NCBI RefSeq assembly: GCF_010728155.1
Contig: NZ_AP022605.1
Coordinates: 2,232,001-2,296,000 of the forward strand
Source of the DNA: Mycolicibacterium doricum
GTDB lineage: Bacteria > Actinomycetota > Actinomycetes > Mycobacteriales > Mycobacteriaceae
Direction of reading: 5' to 3'
DNA length: 64,000 nucleotides
Program-made: the position numbers and the translations under genes
The notes under the pieces: generated by a model
The model's input: the letters and a program-made list of their open reading frames with translations, nothing else
What the model was told of the DNA's origin: nothing
Database searches by the model: none
In this document: positions 24,624-35,620 of the stretch, in pieces
Position numbering within the stretch: the first letter of the stretch is position 1
Layout: every line of letters begins with the position of its first letter

Positions 24624-25768
24624 CGGCGGGCCTCCGTCAGAACGTCGGTCAGCACCCGTCGGGCGGTGCCGAGCTCATCGGGGGTCAGCGACGCCCTCGC
24701 GGCCAGGCGAAGCCGGGAGGTGCCCGGGGGCACGGCGGGCGGCCGGAAACATCCGACGCGCAGGCCCTGTTCGAGGCACGCCGTCGCTGCCGCCAGCGCG
24801 ACCTCGGGTCGCCCGAGGATCACCGAAACGACGGCGGAGTCAGGTCGCCCGGGAAGGTCACATGCCTGCGCCAGTTCGGCGGCGTGGTCGAGCACGGCGC
24901 GGGCACGCCACGGTTCGTCGATGAGCACCTCGAGCGCCGCCCATGCCGCACCGACCGCGGCCGGCGCGAGGCCGGTGTCGAAGATGAACGGGCGCGCGGC
25001 GTCGATGAGGTGGTCGCGCACGGCGGCGGGCCCGAGCACGACGCCGCCCTGGGTGCCCAAGGCCTTGGACAGCGTGGTGGTCATCACCACGTCCGGCGCG
25101 CCGGCGAGTCCCACCTCGTCGAGCAGCCCGCGGCCACCGGCGCCGCGCACGCCGAGGCCGTGCGCCTCGTCGACCACGAGCAGTGCGCCGTGACGGCGGC
25201 ACACCTTGTGCATCTCCCGCAGCGGCGCCAGCACCCCGTCGGCGGAGAACACCGAATCGGTCAGCACCACGGCCCGCTGTTCGTCGCGGGCGTCCAGTGC
25301 GGCCTCGATCGCGGTGACGTCACAGTGCGGGGTGACCACGACCCTCGCCCGCGACAGCCGGCTGGCGTCCACGAGCGACGCATGAGTCAAGGCATCGGAG
25401 ACTAGGAGCGAACCGGGGCCGGACAGCGCCACCACGGCGCCGAGGTTGGCAGTGTAGCCCGAGGAGAACACCAGCGCGGACTCCGCGCCGGTGAATGCGG
25501 CCAGCGCACGCTCGAAGCCCTCATGCAGTTCGGTGTTGCCGGTGACCAGCCGTGAACCGGTCGAACCGGCGCCCCATTGGCGCAGTGCGTGTACCCCCCC
25601 TTCGACGACGCGCGGATGAGTGGAGAGGCCGAGGTAGTCGTTGGAGGCCAGATCCACCGCGCTGCCGCCGACCGGTCGGGTGCGCAGTGCGCGGCGCAGC
25701 CCGGCGGCGCGACGCTGGTCGGCGACGTCGTCGAGCCAGGCCAGTGGCGACAGACCGGCGCGGGTCAC
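24620..25768 (-). CDS. bioF: 8-amino-7-oxononanoate synthase
   Basis: PLP enzyme of 382 residues that condenses pimeloyl-thioester with alanine. The PLP lysine is Lys235 in [13 protein letters not shown]; also [15 protein letters not shown] and [10 protein letters not shown]. The GTG start at 25768 follows GGAGGAGGG. An internal operator and repeat array separates it from bioA, so bioF-bioD may have their own BioQ-controlled promoter in addition to read-through from bioA. Confidence 0.96.
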   Translation of the reverse strand: MTRAGLSPLAWLDDVADQRRAAGLRRALRTRPVGGSAVDLASNDYLGLSTHPRVVEGGVHALRQWGAGSTGSRLVTGNTELHEGFERALAAFTGAESALVFSSGYTANLGAVVALSGPGSLLVSDALTHASLVDASRLSRARVVVTPHCDVTAIEAALDARDEQRAVVLTDSVFSADGVLAPLREMHKVCRRHGALLVVDEAHGLGVRGAGGRGLLDEVGLAGAPDVVMTTTLSKALGTQGGVVLGPAAVRDHLIDAARPFIFDTGLAPAAVGAAWAALEVLIDEPWRARAVLDHAAELAQACDLPGRPDSAVVSVILGRPEVALAAATACLEQGLRVGCFRPPAVPPGTSRLRLAARASLTPDELGTARRVLTDVLTEARR

Positions 25769-25791
25769 AGGCGCCCTCCTCCAACCGACAC

Positions 25792-25839
25792 TTGAACACG
25801 TCGGTGAACCGACAATTGAACACGTCGGTGAACCGACAA
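25792..25839. repeat. Two 24-bp tandem repeats between bioA and bioF
   Basis: Units start at 25792 and 25816, with a partial third at 25840. Each is TTGAACAC plus the 14-bp palindrome GTCGGTGAACCGAC plus AA. Compared with the bioB array, the palindrome arms changed from GTCGGC/GCCGAC to GTCGGT/ACCGAC, so both sides changed together. Confidence 0.93.
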
Positions 25840-25840
25840 T

Positions 25841-25853
25841 TGAACACCGTTCA
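25841..25853. promoter_or_regulatory. BioQ operator overlapping the bioA stop, upstream of bioF
   Basis: TGAAC-ACC-GTTCA, identical to the site at 22793. Its last three bases are the bioA stop codon (TGA on the minus strand). It lies 73 bp upstream of the bioF start, so it probably governs an internal bioFD promoter. Confidence 0.82.
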
Positions 25854-27149
25854 GGCTAGTGCACGCGCTACGCCCAGGACGCCGGAGGTGATCTGCTCGA
25901 TCTCCTCGGCGGTGCAGATGTAGGGCGGCATGACGTAGACGAGGTTGCGGAACGGCCGTAACCACACCCGGTGGCGCAGCGCCGCGGCGGTCGCCGTCGC
26001 CATGTCAACCGGACGTTCCATCTCGACCACGCCGATCGCGCCGAGCACCCGCACGTCGGCGACGCCCGGCAACTCGCGCGCCGGCCGCAGACCCTCGGCC
26101 AATCCGCGTTGGATCGACGCGATGGTGTCCCGCCAGTCACCGGCCAGCAGCAGTTCGACGGCCGCCACGCCGACCGCGCAGGCCAGCGCGTTGGCCATGA
26201 ACGTCGGACCATGCATGAGCGCACCGGCCTCACCGGTGCTGATCGTGTGGGCGATCTCGGCGGTGCACAATGTCGCGGCCAGCGTGAGGTAGCCGCCGGT
26301 GAGGCCCTTCCCGACACACATGATGTCGGGGCTCACCCCGACATGGTCGGCGGCGAACAGCTCGCCGGTGCGCCCGAAACCGGTGGCGATCTCGTCGAAG
26401 ATCAGCAGCACGCCATGCCGGTCACACAGCGCCCGCAGATCACGCAGGTAGCGCGGATCGTGGAACCGCATTCCCCCGGCGCCCTGCACCACCGGTTCGA
26501 CGACCACCGCGGCCAGTTCGTCGACGTTCTCGATGAGTTGGCGCTCGAAGGCCGACACATAGTCGGGGTCGTAGTCCCGCGGCACCGGCGGAGCGAACAC
26601 CTGGCGGGTCAGGATGTCGGTCCACAGCTCGTGCATGCCACCCTCGGGATCGCACACGCTCATCGGCGTGAACGTGTCGCCGTGGTAGCCGCCACGCCAG
26701 GTCATCAGCCGGGTCTTGTCCGGCCGTCCGGCGGCCCGCCAATACTGCAGAGCCATCTTCACGGCCACTTCGACCGACACCGATCCGGAGTCGGAGAAAA
26801 AGACGGTGTCGAGGCCCGGCGGGGTGATCCGCACCAGCAGCTGCGCCAGCCGGGCGGCGGGTTCGTGGGTGAGGCCGCCGAACATGACGTGATTCATCGT
26901 GGACAGCTGCCGGGTGATCGCCGCGTCCAGCACCGGGTGGCCGTGGCCGTGGATCGCCGTCCACCAGGAGCTCATCGCGTCGATGACGTCCAAAGAGGTC
27001 CCGTCGGCAGGGTCGGCGATGGTGATCCACGCCCCCTTGGCGGCCAGCGCCACTACGGGGGTCAACCCGCCGGCGCCGATGGTGCTGTAGGGATGCCAGA
27101 CATGCGCCGCATCCAGGGCGCTGATCTGGTCGGGGGTCAACGCGGCCAT
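25851..27149 (-). CDS. bioA: Adenosylmethionine-8-amino-7-oxononanoate aminotransferase
   Basis: Class III PLP aminotransferase of 432 residues that makes DAPA using SAM as amino donor. The PLP lysine is Lys281 in [11 protein letters not shown]; also [34 protein letters not shown] and [14 protein letters not shown]. The ATG at 27149 ([13 protein letters not shown]) was chosen over the upstream one at 27203. No BioQ palindrome was seen before bioA itself. Confidence 0.96.
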   Translation of the reverse strand: MAALTPDQISALDAAHVWHPYSTIGAGGLTPVVALAAKGAWITIADPADGTSLDVIDAMSSWWTAIHGHGHPVLDAAITRQLSTMNHVMFGGLTHEPAARLAQLLVRITPPGLDTVFFSDSGSVSVEVAVKMALQYWRAAGRPDKTRLMTWRGGYHGDTFTPMSVCDPEGGMHELWTDILTRQVFAPPVPRDYDPDYVSAFERQLIENVDELAAVVVEPVVQGAGGMRFHDPRYLRDLRALCDRHGVLLIFDEIATGFGRTGELFAADHVGVSPDIMCVGKGLTGGYLTLAATLCTAEIAHTISTGEAGALMHGPTFMANALACAVGVAAVELLLAGDWRDTIASIQRGLAEGLRPARELPGVADVRVLGAIGVVEMERPVDMATATAAALRHRVWLRPFRNLVYVMPPYICTAEEIEQITSGVLGVARALA

Positions 27150-27241
27150 GAGAATCGACACTAACGCCTCTGCTCGCCGCGGCATCCCCACGATGGGTGG
27201 CATGAGGAGTGCCGCGTCATTCGGTAAATTGGCCGCCGACC

Positions 27242-29392
27242 ATGATGACCCTCGCCCCCCACCGGCCGGCGGCTGGCACCGACGCGGGAACCGTCCGGCC
27301 CACCGCGACGGGGACCCGGTCTTCGGGCTTCTACCGCCATGACCTGGACGGTTTGCGCGGTGTCGCGATCGCGCTCGTCGCGGTCTTCCACGTATGGTTC
27401 GGTCGCGTCTCCGGTGGCGTCGACGTCTTCCTGGCCCTGTCGGGGTTCTTCTTCGGCGGCCGGTTGCTACGCATGGTGTTGACCCAGGGCGCCCCGATGC
27501 GCCCCTTCCCCGAATTGTCCCGGCTGGTGCGGCGGCTGTTGCCCGCGCTGGTGGTGGTGCTGGCGGCGTCGGCGGTCTTGACCATCCTCATCCAGCCGGA
27601 GACCCGGTGGGAGACGTTCGCCGACCAGAGCCTGGCCAGCCTCGGGTACTACCAGAACTGGGAGCTGGCGATCACCTCGTCGGACTACCTGCGGGCCGGT
27701 GAGACGGTCAGCCCCCTGCAGCACATCTGGTCGATGTCGGTGCAGGGTCAGTTCTACATCGCCTTCCTGGCCCTGATCTTCACCGTCGGGCTGCTGTTTC
27801 GGCGGATTCTGCACCGGCACCTGCGCACGATCCTGGTGGTGCTCCTGACCACGCTCACCATCGCCTCGTTCGTCTACGCCGTCGTCGCCCACAACGACGA
27901 CCAGGCCACGGCGTACTACAACAGCTTCGCCAGGGCGTGGGAGCTGCTGCTCGGTGCGCTGGCCGGGGCGCTCGTGCCCTACATCCGGTGGCCGATGTGG
28001 CTGCGCAGCATCGTGGCCACCGTCGCGCTGGCGGCGATCCTGGCGTGCGGCTGGTTCGTCGACGGTGTCGAGGAGTTCCCCGGTCCGTGGGCGCTGGTCC
28101 CGGTCGGGGCCGCCATCGCCTTCATTCTGTCGGCCGCCAACCGCGGGCCGGCCGGCCGCCTGCCGACCCCCAACCGGTTACTGGCCACCAGAGTATTCGT
28201 GACGCTGGGGTCGATGGCCTACTCGCTGTACCTGTGGCACTGGCCGCTCCTGATCTTCTGGCTGGCCTACACCGGGGAATCCCGTGTCGACTTTTGGCAG
28301 GGCGCCGCGGTGCTCGCCGTGTCCGCGGCGTTGGCGTGGCTGACGATGCACTACATCGAGGAACCACTACGCTACCGCGGCCCCGCGCCCGCCGTCGCGA
28401 CCGCACCGCTGCGGGCTCGGCTGCGCAGACCCACGATCGCGCTGGGCTCGGTGGTCGCGTTGCTGGGCGTGGCGCTGACCGCGACGTCGTTCACCTGGCG
28501 CGAGCACGTCACCGTCCAACGCGCCAACGGTGAGGAACTGGTCAGCCTCTCCACGCAGGACTATCCGGGGGCGATGGCCCTGATCGACAAGGTTCGGGTG
28601 GCCAAGCTGCCGATGCGCCCGTCGGTGCTCGAGGCCAAGAAGGACCTGCCCGCCAGCACCATCGACGGCTGCATCAGCGACTTCGACAATGTCGGGGTCA
28701 TCAACTGCACCTACGGCGACAAGACGGCGCCGCGGACCATCGCGCTGGCCGGCGGCTCCCACGCCGAGCACTGGATCACCGCGCTCGACCGGCTCGGCAG
28801 GACCCACGATTTCAAGGTCGTCACCTACCTCAAGATGGGCTGCCCGCTGACCACCGAGGAGACGCCGCTGGTGATGGGCGACAACCGGCCGTATCCCAAG
28901 TGCCACGAGTGGAACTCGCGGGTCATGCCGAAACTGCTTGCCGACAAACCGGATTATGTGTTCACCACCTCGACGCGGCCGTGGAACATCAAGGACGGCG
29001 ATGTGATGCCGTCGACATACCTCGGCATCTGGGAAGCCCTGTCGAGGAACAACATCCCGATTCTGGCGATGCGAGACACTCCGTGGTTGGTGCGCGACGG
29101 CCAACCGTACGTCCCCGCGGACTGCCTGGCCGACGGCGGTGATGCGGTGTCCTGCGGCATCGAGCGCTCCGAGGTACTCTCCGACGACAATCCGACACTT
29201 GCCTATGTCAACCGGTTCCCGATGCTCAAACCGCTGGACATGAGCGACGCGGTGTGTCGGAAGGACTACTGCCGCGTGGTGGAGGGAAATGTCTTGCTGT
29301 ACCACGACGCTCACCACATCTCCACGACCTACATGCGCACCATGACCGCCGAACTGGGACGTCAGATCGCCGCCGCCACCGGCTGGTGGTGA
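27242..29392 (+). CDS. Membrane acyltransferase 3 with C-terminal SGNH-like domain (Rv1565c-like)
   Basis: Protein of about 716 residues. The N-terminal acyltransferase-3 domain has about ten membrane helices and the family blocks [34 protein letters not shown] and [14 protein letters not shown] helix near residue 410 leads to an outer SGNH-like domain with [12 protein letters not shown] (Ser block) and a terminal [10 protein letters not shown] (Asp/His). Such OafA-like proteins O-acylate cell-surface glycans. The substrate is unknown; treXYZ follows one base later, so a trehalose- or glucan-derived acceptor is possible. No clear ribosome site is seen at the ATG at 27242 or 27245. Confidence 0.87.
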   Translation: MMTLAPHRPAAGTDAGTVRPTATGTRSSGFYRHDLDGLRGVAIALVAVFHVWFGRVSGGVDVFLALSGFFFGGRLLRMVLTQGAPMRPFPELSRLVRRLLPALVVVLAASAVLTILIQPETRWETFADQSLASLGYYQNWELAITSSDYLRAGETVSPLQHIWSMSVQGQFYIAFLALIFTVGLLFRRILHRHLRTILVVLLTTLTIASFVYAVVAHNDDQATAYYNSFARAWELLLGALAGALVPYIRWPMWLRSIVATVALAAILACGWFVDGVEEFPGPWALVPVGAAIAFILSAANRGPAGRLPTPNRLLATRVFVTLGSMAYSLYLWHWPLLIFWLAYTGESRVDFWQGAAVLAVSAALAWLTMHYIEEPLRYRGPAPAVATAPLRARLRRPTIALGSVVALLGVALTATSFTWREHVTVQRANGEELVSLSTQDYPGAMALIDKVRVAKLPMRPSVLEAKKDLPASTIDGCISDFDNVGVINCTYGDKTAPRTIALAGGSHAEHWITALDRLGRTHDFKVVTYLKMGCPLTTEETPLVMGDNRPYPKCHEWNSRVMPKLLADKPDYVFTTSTRPWNIKDGDVMPSTYLGIWEALSRNNIPILAMRDTPWLVRDGQPYVPADCLADGGDAVSCGIERSEVLSDDNPTLAYVNRFPMLKPLDMSDAVCRKDYCRVVEGNVLLYHDAHHISTTYMRTMTAELGRQIAAATGWW

Positions 29393-29393
29393 C

Positions 29394-31526
29394 GTGAGCC
29401 CGCACACCGTCTGGCCCGGTGAGGCCTACCCGTTGGGCGCGACGTACGACGGGGCGGGCACCAACTTCTCGCTCTTCTCAGAGGTCGCCGATCGCGTCGA
29501 GTTGTGCCTCATCGCCAAGGACGGTAGCGAGGAACGCGTCAACCTCGACGAGGTCGACGGGTACGTCTGGCACGCGTACCTGCCCACCGTCACTCCCGGC
29601 CAGCGCTACGGGTTCCGAGTGTACGGACCGTGGGATCCGCGGGCAGGACACCGGTGCGACGCCAGCAAGCTGCTGCTCGATCCGTACGGCAAATCGTTCT
29701 ACGGCGCCTTCCGTTTCGGCCAGGCGCTGTACTCCTACGACCTCGACGCCGAGGATCTCGCCTCGGGCGGCATTCCGCCACGGATGGACTCGCTCGGGCA
29801 CACGATGACCAGCGTCGTGATCAACCCGTTCTTCCAGTGGGGTTCCGACCGCCCGCCGCGCACCCCCTACCACGACACCGTGATCTACGAAGCCCACGTC
29901 AAGGGGATGACCCAGCGGCATCCCGCCATCCCCGCGGAGTTGCGCGGCACCTACGCCGGGCTCTGCCACCCGGCCATCATCGACCACCTCGAGTCGCTCA
30001 ACGTCACCGCCATCGAGCTCATGCCGGTACACCAGTTCATGCACGATCACCGACTGCTCGATCTCGGGTTGCGAAACTACTGGGGTTATAACAGTTTCGG
30101 CTTCTTCGCCCCGCATGACCAGTACGCCGCCAACCAGCACGCGGGCGGTGCGGTCGCCGAGTTCAAGGCCATGGTGCGATCCTTCCACGCGGCGGGTATC
30201 GAGGTCATCCTCGATGTCGTCTACAACCACACCGCCGAGGGCAACCACCTCGGGCCCACCGTCAACTTCCGCGGTATCGACAACGCCGCCTACTACCGGC
30301 TGCTCGACGGGGACCTGCGACTCTACAAGGACTTCACGGGGACCGGCAACAGCCTCAACGCCCGCCACCCGCACACGCTGCAGCTGATCATGGATTCGTT
30401 GCGGTACTGGGTGGTGGAGATGCATGTCGACGGGTTCCGCTTCGACCTGGCCTCGACGCTGGCCCGCGAGCTGCACGACGTGGACCGGCTGAGCGCGTTC
30501 TTCGACCTGGTGCAGCAGGATCCGGTGGTCAGTCAGGTGAAGCTCATCGCCGAGCCCTGGGATGTCGGCGAGGGCGGCTATCAGGTCGGGAACTTCCCGG
30601 GTTTGTGGACCGAGTGGAACGGGAAGTATCGCGACACTGTGCGCGACTACTGGCGGGGAGAGCCCGCAACCCTGGGCGAATTCGCCTCCCGGCTGACGGG
30701 ATCATCAGACCTCTACGAGGCCACCGGACGGCGCCCCAGTGCGTCGATCAACTTCGTCACCTGCCACGACGGCTTCACGTTGCACGATCTGGTGTCTTAC
30801 AACGAGAAACACAACGAAGCCAACGGCGAGGCCAACCGCGACGGCGAGAGCCACAACCGGTCATGGAACTGCGGGGTGGAAGGTCCCACCGACGATCCGA
30901 GAATCAACGCGTTGCGCGGCAGGCAGATGCGCAACATGCTGGCGACGCTGATGTGCAGCCAGGGCACCCCGATGATCGCCCACGGGGACGAAATCGGCCG
31001 GACTCAGCACGGCAACAACAACGTCTACTGCCAGGACACCGAACTGTCCTGGATGGACTGGTCGCTGTGCGAGACGAACGCCGACCTGCTGGAGTTCACC
31101 CGCAAGGTGGTCGCGTTCCGCAAGCGTCACCCGGTGTTCCGGCGCCGGCGGTTCTTCGAGGGTAAACCGATCCGCAGTGCCGGGCAGTTCCATGACATCG
31201 CCTGGCTGACACCCGCAGGCACCGAGATGACCCCCGAGGACTGGGGCACCGGCCTGGGCAGGTGCGTGGCGGTCTTCCTCAACGGCCAGGCGATCCCGAC
31301 CCCGAACGAACGCGGCGAACGGGTCGTCGACGATTCGTTCCTGTTGTGCTTCAACGCCCACGACCACGCGCAGGACTTCGTTACCCCCGACGGCGATTAC
31401 GCCGAGATGTGGACCGCCGACCTGGACACCGCCGATCCGACCGGGAACACCGACGTCGTCGTCCCGGCCGGCGAGAAGATCTCGGTGCAACCCCGATCGC
31501 TGCTCGTGCTCCGGAAGACCGCCTGA
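29394..31526 (+). CDS. treX: Glycogen debranching enzyme
   Basis: GH13 isoamylase-type enzyme of 710 residues that removes alpha-1,6 branches so TreY can act. It has an N-terminal CBM48 region (GTNFSLFSEVADRVELCL) and the catalytic blocks DVVYNHTAEGN, GFRFDLASTLA (nucleophile Asp), LIAEPWD (acid Glu) and FVTCHDGFTLHD. The GTG start is one base after the acyltransferase stop, and the stop overlaps treY (TGATG). Confidence 0.95.
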   Translation: MSPHTVWPGEAYPLGATYDGAGTNFSLFSEVADRVELCLIAKDGSEERVNLDEVDGYVWHAYLPTVTPGQRYGFRVYGPWDPRAGHRCDASKLLLDPYGKSFYGAFRFGQALYSYDLDAEDLASGGIPPRMDSLGHTMTSVVINPFFQWGSDRPPRTPYHDTVIYEAHVKGMTQRHPAIPAELRGTYAGLCHPAIIDHLESLNVTAIELMPVHQFMHDHRLLDLGLRNYWGYNSFGFFAPHDQYAANQHAGGAVAEFKAMVRSFHAAGIEVILDVVYNHTAEGNHLGPTVNFRGIDNAAYYRLLDGDLRLYKDFTGTGNSLNARHPHTLQLIMDSLRYWVVEMHVDGFRFDLASTLARELHDVDRLSAFFDLVQQDPVVSQVKLIAEPWDVGEGGYQVGNFPGLWTEWNGKYRDTVRDYWRGEPATLGEFASRLTGSSDLYEATGRRPSASINFVTCHDGFTLHDLVSYNEKHNEANGEANRDGESHNRSWNCGVEGPTDDPRINALRGRQMRNMLATLMCSQGTPMIAHGDEIGRTQHGNNNVYCQDTELSWMDWSLCETNADLLEFTRKVVAFRKRHPVFRRRRFFEGKPIRSAGQFHDIAWLTPAGTEMTPEDWGTGLGRCVAVFLNGQAIPTPNERGERVVDDSFLLCFNAHDHAQDFVTPDGDYAEMWTADLDTADPTGNTDVVVPAGEKISVQPRSLLVLRKTA

Positions 31527-33817
31527 TGCCCGCCCGCCCGGTACTGTCGACCTATCGGTTACAGATGCGCGGTGACGCCTTCACCATCGCGGACGCCGAG
31601 GCCCTGGTGGACTACCTCGACCACCTCGGGATCTCGCATCTCTACCTGTCCCCGATCCTGACCGCCGTCGAGGGTTCGATCCACGGCTACGACGTCACCG
31701 ATCCCACGACGGTGTCGGCTGCTCTCGGCGGCGCCGAGGCGCTCGCGTCGCTGTCGGCGGCGGCGAAGGCTCGTGGAATGGGCCTGGTGGTCGACATCGT
31801 GCCCAACCACGTCGGCGTCGACGATCCGACCCAGAACACCTGGTGGTGGGATCTGCTCACCCACGGCCGCGATTCCACATACGCGGACTACTTCGACGTC
31901 GACTGGACCGCGGACCCGGACGGCAGGATTCTGCTTCCCGTGCTGGGGTCCGACGGCGACGTCGCGGATCTCAGCGTGGACGGCGACACGCTGCGCCTGG
32001 GCGACCTGGTGTTCCCCATCGCACCGGGCACCGGTGAGGGCGCCGGCCCCGATGTCCACGACCACCAGCACTACCGGCTGATCGGGTGGAAACGCGGCAT
32101 CTGCGGATACCGCCGATTCTTCTCGATCACCTCCCTCGCGGGACTGCGCCAGGAAGACCGCGCGGTGTTCGATGCGACCCACACCGAGGTCAAGCGGTGG
32201 TTCACCGAAGAGCTCGTCGACGGCATCCGCATCGACCACCCCGACGGTCTGTCCGACCCTCCGGGCTATCTGGGGTGGCTGCGGGAACTCGTCGGCCCGC
32301 AAGCGTGGATCGTGATCGAAAAGATCCTCGCTGTAGACGAACCGCTGGATCCGACACTGCCGGTGGCGGGCACCACCGGGTACGACGCGCTGCGCGAGGT
32401 CGGCGGGGTGTTCGTCGACCCGGCCGGCGCCGAAGCGCTCGGCACACTCTACGAGTCCACCGGTGTGGCCTACGCCGACATGGCGCGGACCGCCCGGGCG
32501 CTCAAAGTGCAGGCCGTGAGCGCCACGCTGGGCAGTGAGCTGGCCCGACTGTGCCGCACGATCGTCGCCGCCACCGGTCAGGATCACGACGACCTGCCGG
32601 ACGCGGTCGCCGCGGTGATCAGCCACCTCGGCGTGTACCGATCCGACTATCCGGCGCTGGCGACGGTGCTACCGGTGGCGATCGCCGAAACTCTTACCGA
32701 GCAGCCACGCTTCGCACCGTCCCTGCAGATCATGTCGGCGGCGATGTCCGGTAGCCGGGAGACCGCGGTGCGGTTCCAGCAGTTGTGCGGCGCGGCCACC
32801 GCGAAGGCCATGGAGGACTGCCTGTTCTACCGGGACGCCCGCCTGGTCTCGCTCAACGAGGTCGGCGGCGAACCCGAGTGGTTCGGCGTCAGCACCGCGG
32901 AGTTCCATCAGCGCGCCGCAACCCGGGCGGCCATGTGGCCGCATGCGATGACGACACTGTCGACCCACGACACCAAACGCGGTGAGGACGTGCGGGCCCG
33001 CATCGGCGTGCTGTCCCAAGTGCCCTCGCTGTGGGCACAGTACGTTCGAGCCTGGGCGGAGCGCACTCCGCCGCCCGATTCCGGCACGGGGCTTTTCCTG
33101 CTGCAGAACATCTTCGGGGTCTGGCCGGTCGACGGTGTCGTGACCGACGAGCTTCGTGAGCGGTTACACGCCTACGCCGAGAAGGCGATCCGCGAGGCGG
33201 CCACCCACACCACGTGGAACGATCCGGACAGCGAGTTCGAAAGCGGCGTGCATGCGTGGCTCGACAGCGTGATCGACGGCCCGGTCGGCACAGAACTCAC
33301 CCGACTCGTCGAACAACTCGACCCGCATGCCCGCAACGACAGCCTCGGCCAGAAGCTCCTGGCGCTGACCGGGCCCGGCGTCCCCGACGTCTACCAGGGC
33401 ACCGAACTGTGGGAGGACAGCCTGGTCGATCCGGACAACCGCCGTCCGGTCGACTACCCGGCTCGCCGCACCGAACTGCAGGCGTTGCGACATCCGAAGA
33501 TGCGCGTGATGCGCGCCGCTCTGCACGCCCGCCGCGACCGGCCGGCCACGTTCCTCGAGGGCGGCTATACACCGCTGCTCGCGCGCGGAGCGGCCGCCGA
33601 CCACGTGGTCGCGTTCCTGCGGGGCGGGGACGTGCTGACCGCGGTCAGCCGCCACACCGTGCGGTTACGGGAGACCGGGTGGGGGGATACCGCTTTGACC
33701 CTTCCCGACGGGGATTGGACCGACCGCATCACCGGCGCCACGTTCACCGGCACCGCCACTGCTGCCGACCTGTTCGCCGAACTGCCCGCCGTGCTGCTGG
33801 AGCGTGATGATGCCTGA
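31526..33817 (+). CDS. treY: Maltooligosyltrehalose synthase
   Basis: GH13 enzyme of 763 residues that turns the reducing-end alpha-1,4 link of maltodextrins into the alpha,alpha-1,1 link of trehalose. Motifs include STYRLQM at the start, HLYLSPILTAVEGSIHGYDV, DIVPNHVGV, DGIRIDHPDGL, MTTLSTHDTKRGEDVRAR and a C-terminal PDVYQGTELWEDSLVDPDNR. The ATG shares a base with the treX stop. Confidence 0.96.
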   Translation: MPARPVLSTYRLQMRGDAFTIADAEALVDYLDHLGISHLYLSPILTAVEGSIHGYDVTDPTTVSAALGGAEALASLSAAAKARGMGLVVDIVPNHVGVDDPTQNTWWWDLLTHGRDSTYADYFDVDWTADPDGRILLPVLGSDGDVADLSVDGDTLRLGDLVFPIAPGTGEGAGPDVHDHQHYRLIGWKRGICGYRRFFSITSLAGLRQEDRAVFDATHTEVKRWFTEELVDGIRIDHPDGLSDPPGYLGWLRELVGPQAWIVIEKILAVDEPLDPTLPVAGTTGYDALREVGGVFVDPAGAEALGTLYESTGVAYADMARTARALKVQAVSATLGSELARLCRTIVAATGQDHDDLPDAVAAVISHLGVYRSDYPALATVLPVAIAETLTEQPRFAPSLQIMSAAMSGSRETAVRFQQLCGAATAKAMEDCLFYRDARLVSLNEVGGEPEWFGVSTAEFHQRAATRAAMWPHAMTTLSTHDTKRGEDVRARIGVLSQVPSLWAQYVRAWAERTPPPDSGTGLFLLQNIFGVWPVDGVVTDELRERLHAYAEKAIREAATHTTWNDPDSEFESGVHAWLDSVIDGPVGTELTRLVEQLDPHARNDSLGQKLLALTGPGVPDVYQGTELWEDSLVDPDNRRPVDYPARRTELQALRHPKMRVMRAALHARRDRPATFLEGGYTPLLARGAAADHVVAFLRGGDVLTAVSRHTVRLRETGWGDTALTLPDGDWTDRITGATFTGTATAADLFAELPAVLLERDDA

Positions 33818-35546
33818 ATTCGCGGTGTGGGCGCCGCTGCCCGAGCGTGTCCAGCTCGACGTCGACGGCGTGCTGCACCCGATGACGCGCGGTGACGACG
33901 ACTGGTGGCGCGCCGAGGTGGACGCCGCACCCGACGCCCGGTACGGCTTCGTCCTCGACGACGACCCGAAGGTACTGCCCGACCCGCGTTCGCCGCGTCA
34001 GCCCGACGGCGTGCACGGGCGGTCCCAGCTGTGGCAGCCGGCTCCCGACGCCTGGACCGACGGCGACTGGGCGGGCCGCAACATCGAGGGGTCCGAAAAA
34101 GGTCAAGTGATCTACGAACTGCACACGGGTACCTTCACCCCGAACGGCACGTTCGACGCCGCCATCGACAAACTCGACCACCTCGTCGACCTCGGCGTCG
34201 ACTTCGTCGAACTGATGCCGGTCAACGCGTTCGGCGGCAGCCACGGCTGGGGGTACGACGGGGTGCTCTGGTACGCCGTGCACGAACCGTACGGCGGCCC
34301 CGACGCGCTGATCCGGTTGATCGACGCCTGCCATCGCCGCGGGCTCGGTGTACTGATCGACGCGGTGTTCAACCACCTCGGACCGTCGGGCAACTACCTG
34401 CCCAAGTTCGGCCCGTACCTGTCGTCGGGCAGCAATCCGTGGGGCGAGTCGATCAACCTCGCCGACGCCGGCGCCGACGAGGTGCGCCGCTACATCCTGG
34501 ACTGCGCGCTGCGGTGGATGCGCGACTTCCACGCCGACGGTCTACGGCTGGACGCGGTGCACGCACTGGTCGACACCACCGCGATCCACATCCTCGAAGA
34601 GATGTCCGCCGAAACCGATGCGCTGGCACGCGAGCTGGGCCGGCCGCTTTCGCTGATCGCCGAGAGCGACATGAACGACCCCCGCCTGATCACGCCGCGC
34701 GACCAGGGTGGCCTCGGCATGACCGCGCAGTGGGACGACGACATCCACCACGCCATCCATGCCGCGGTGTCGGGTGAGACGCAGGGCTACTACCGCGACT
34801 GGGGCAGCGTCGAGGCGCTGGCACAGACCCTGCGCAACGGATACTTCCACGCCGGGACCTACTCGTCGTTCCGGCAGCGCCGCCACGGCCGCCCACTGGA
34901 CACCGCCACCATCCCGGCCACGCGGCTGCTGGCCTACACCCTCACCCACGACCAGGTCGGCAACCGGGCGGTCGGCGACCGGCCGTCGCAGAACCTCGAC
35001 ACCGGCCAACTCGCCGTCAAGGCCGCCCTTGCCCTCGGATCGCCTTACACCGCAATGCTTTTCATGGGCGAGGAGTGGGGATCGTCGTCACCGTTCCAGT
35101 TCTTCAGCAGCCATCCGGAACCGGAACTGGCCCGCGCGACCGCCGAGGGACGCAAGAGCGAGTTCGCCGAACACGGGTGGGACGCCGACGAGATCCCCGA
35201 TCCCCAGGATCCGCAAACTTTCCTGCGCTCGAAGCTGAAATGGGACGAGGTCGACGAGGAGGACCACGGCCGCCTGCTCGCGCTCTACCGGGACCTGATC
35301 GCGCTGCGGCACAACGAGCCGGACTTGGCCGACCCGTGGCTGGACCATCTGCGGATCGACCACGACGAGGCGCAGCGTTGGATCGTGATGCACCGGGGCG
35401 ACCTGTCGATCGCGTGCAATCTCGGCGCCGACGCGGTGACCGTGCCGGTCAGCGGTGAGGTGGTGCTCGCCTGGGGCGACCCGGCCGCCGACGGCGACGG
35501 GACGCGGTTGGATGGGCATTCCTTCGCGGTGCTGCGAACCGCCTGA
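33810..35546 (+). CDS. treZ: Maltooligosyltrehalose trehalohydrolase
   Basis: GH13 enzyme of 578 residues that releases trehalose from maltooligosyltrehalose; third enzyme of the OtsAB-independent TreXYZ route. Blocks are IYELHTGTFTPNGTFDAAI, DFVELMPVNAF, GLRLDAVHALVDT (nucleophile Asp), LIAESDMNDPRLI (acid Glu) and THDQVGNRAVGDRPSQ. Three start codons lie in a row (33804 GTG, 33807 and 33810 ATG); 33810 gives the family start MPEF and best spacing to GGAG. It overlaps the treY end by 8 bp. Confidence 0.95.
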   Translation: MPEFAVWAPLPERVQLDVDGVLHPMTRGDDDWWRAEVDAAPDARYGFVLDDDPKVLPDPRSPRQPDGVHGRSQLWQPAPDAWTDGDWAGRNIEGSEKGQVIYELHTGTFTPNGTFDAAIDKLDHLVDLGVDFVELMPVNAFGGSHGWGYDGVLWYAVHEPYGGPDALIRLIDACHRRGLGVLIDAVFNHLGPSGNYLPKFGPYLSSGSNPWGESINLADAGADEVRRYILDCALRWMRDFHADGLRLDAVHALVDTTAIHILEEMSAETDALARELGRPLSLIAESDMNDPRLITPRDQGGLGMTAQWDDDIHHAIHAAVSGETQGYYRDWGSVEALAQTLRNGYFHAGTYSSFRQRRHGRPLDTATIPATRLLAYTLTHDQVGNRAVGDRPSQNLDTGQLAVKAALALGSPYTAMLFMGEEWGSSSPFQFFSSHPEPELARATAEGRKSEFAEHGWDADEIPDPQDPQTFLRSKLKWDEVDEEDHGRLLALYRDLIALRHNEPDLADPWLDHLRIDHDEAQRWIVMHRGDLSIACNLGADAVTVPVSGEVVLAWGDPAADGDGTRLDGHSFAVLRTA

Positions 35547-35560
35547 CCGTCATCTCCGTC

Positions 35561-35613
35561 GGACGTGTGCTTAGGCCTCGGTTGACGCCGAACTCGCGCA
35601 CAACCTCACGTCC
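35561..35613. terminator. Candidate hairpin between convergent treZ and ilvA
   Basis: Inverted repeat GGACGTG (35561-35567) and CACGTCC (35607-35613) with a further imperfect GTGTGC/GCGCAC pairing inside. It fills the 74-bp gap between convergent genes. There is no U-run. Function is inferred from position. Confidence 0.35.
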
Positions 35614-35620
35614 AGCCCAC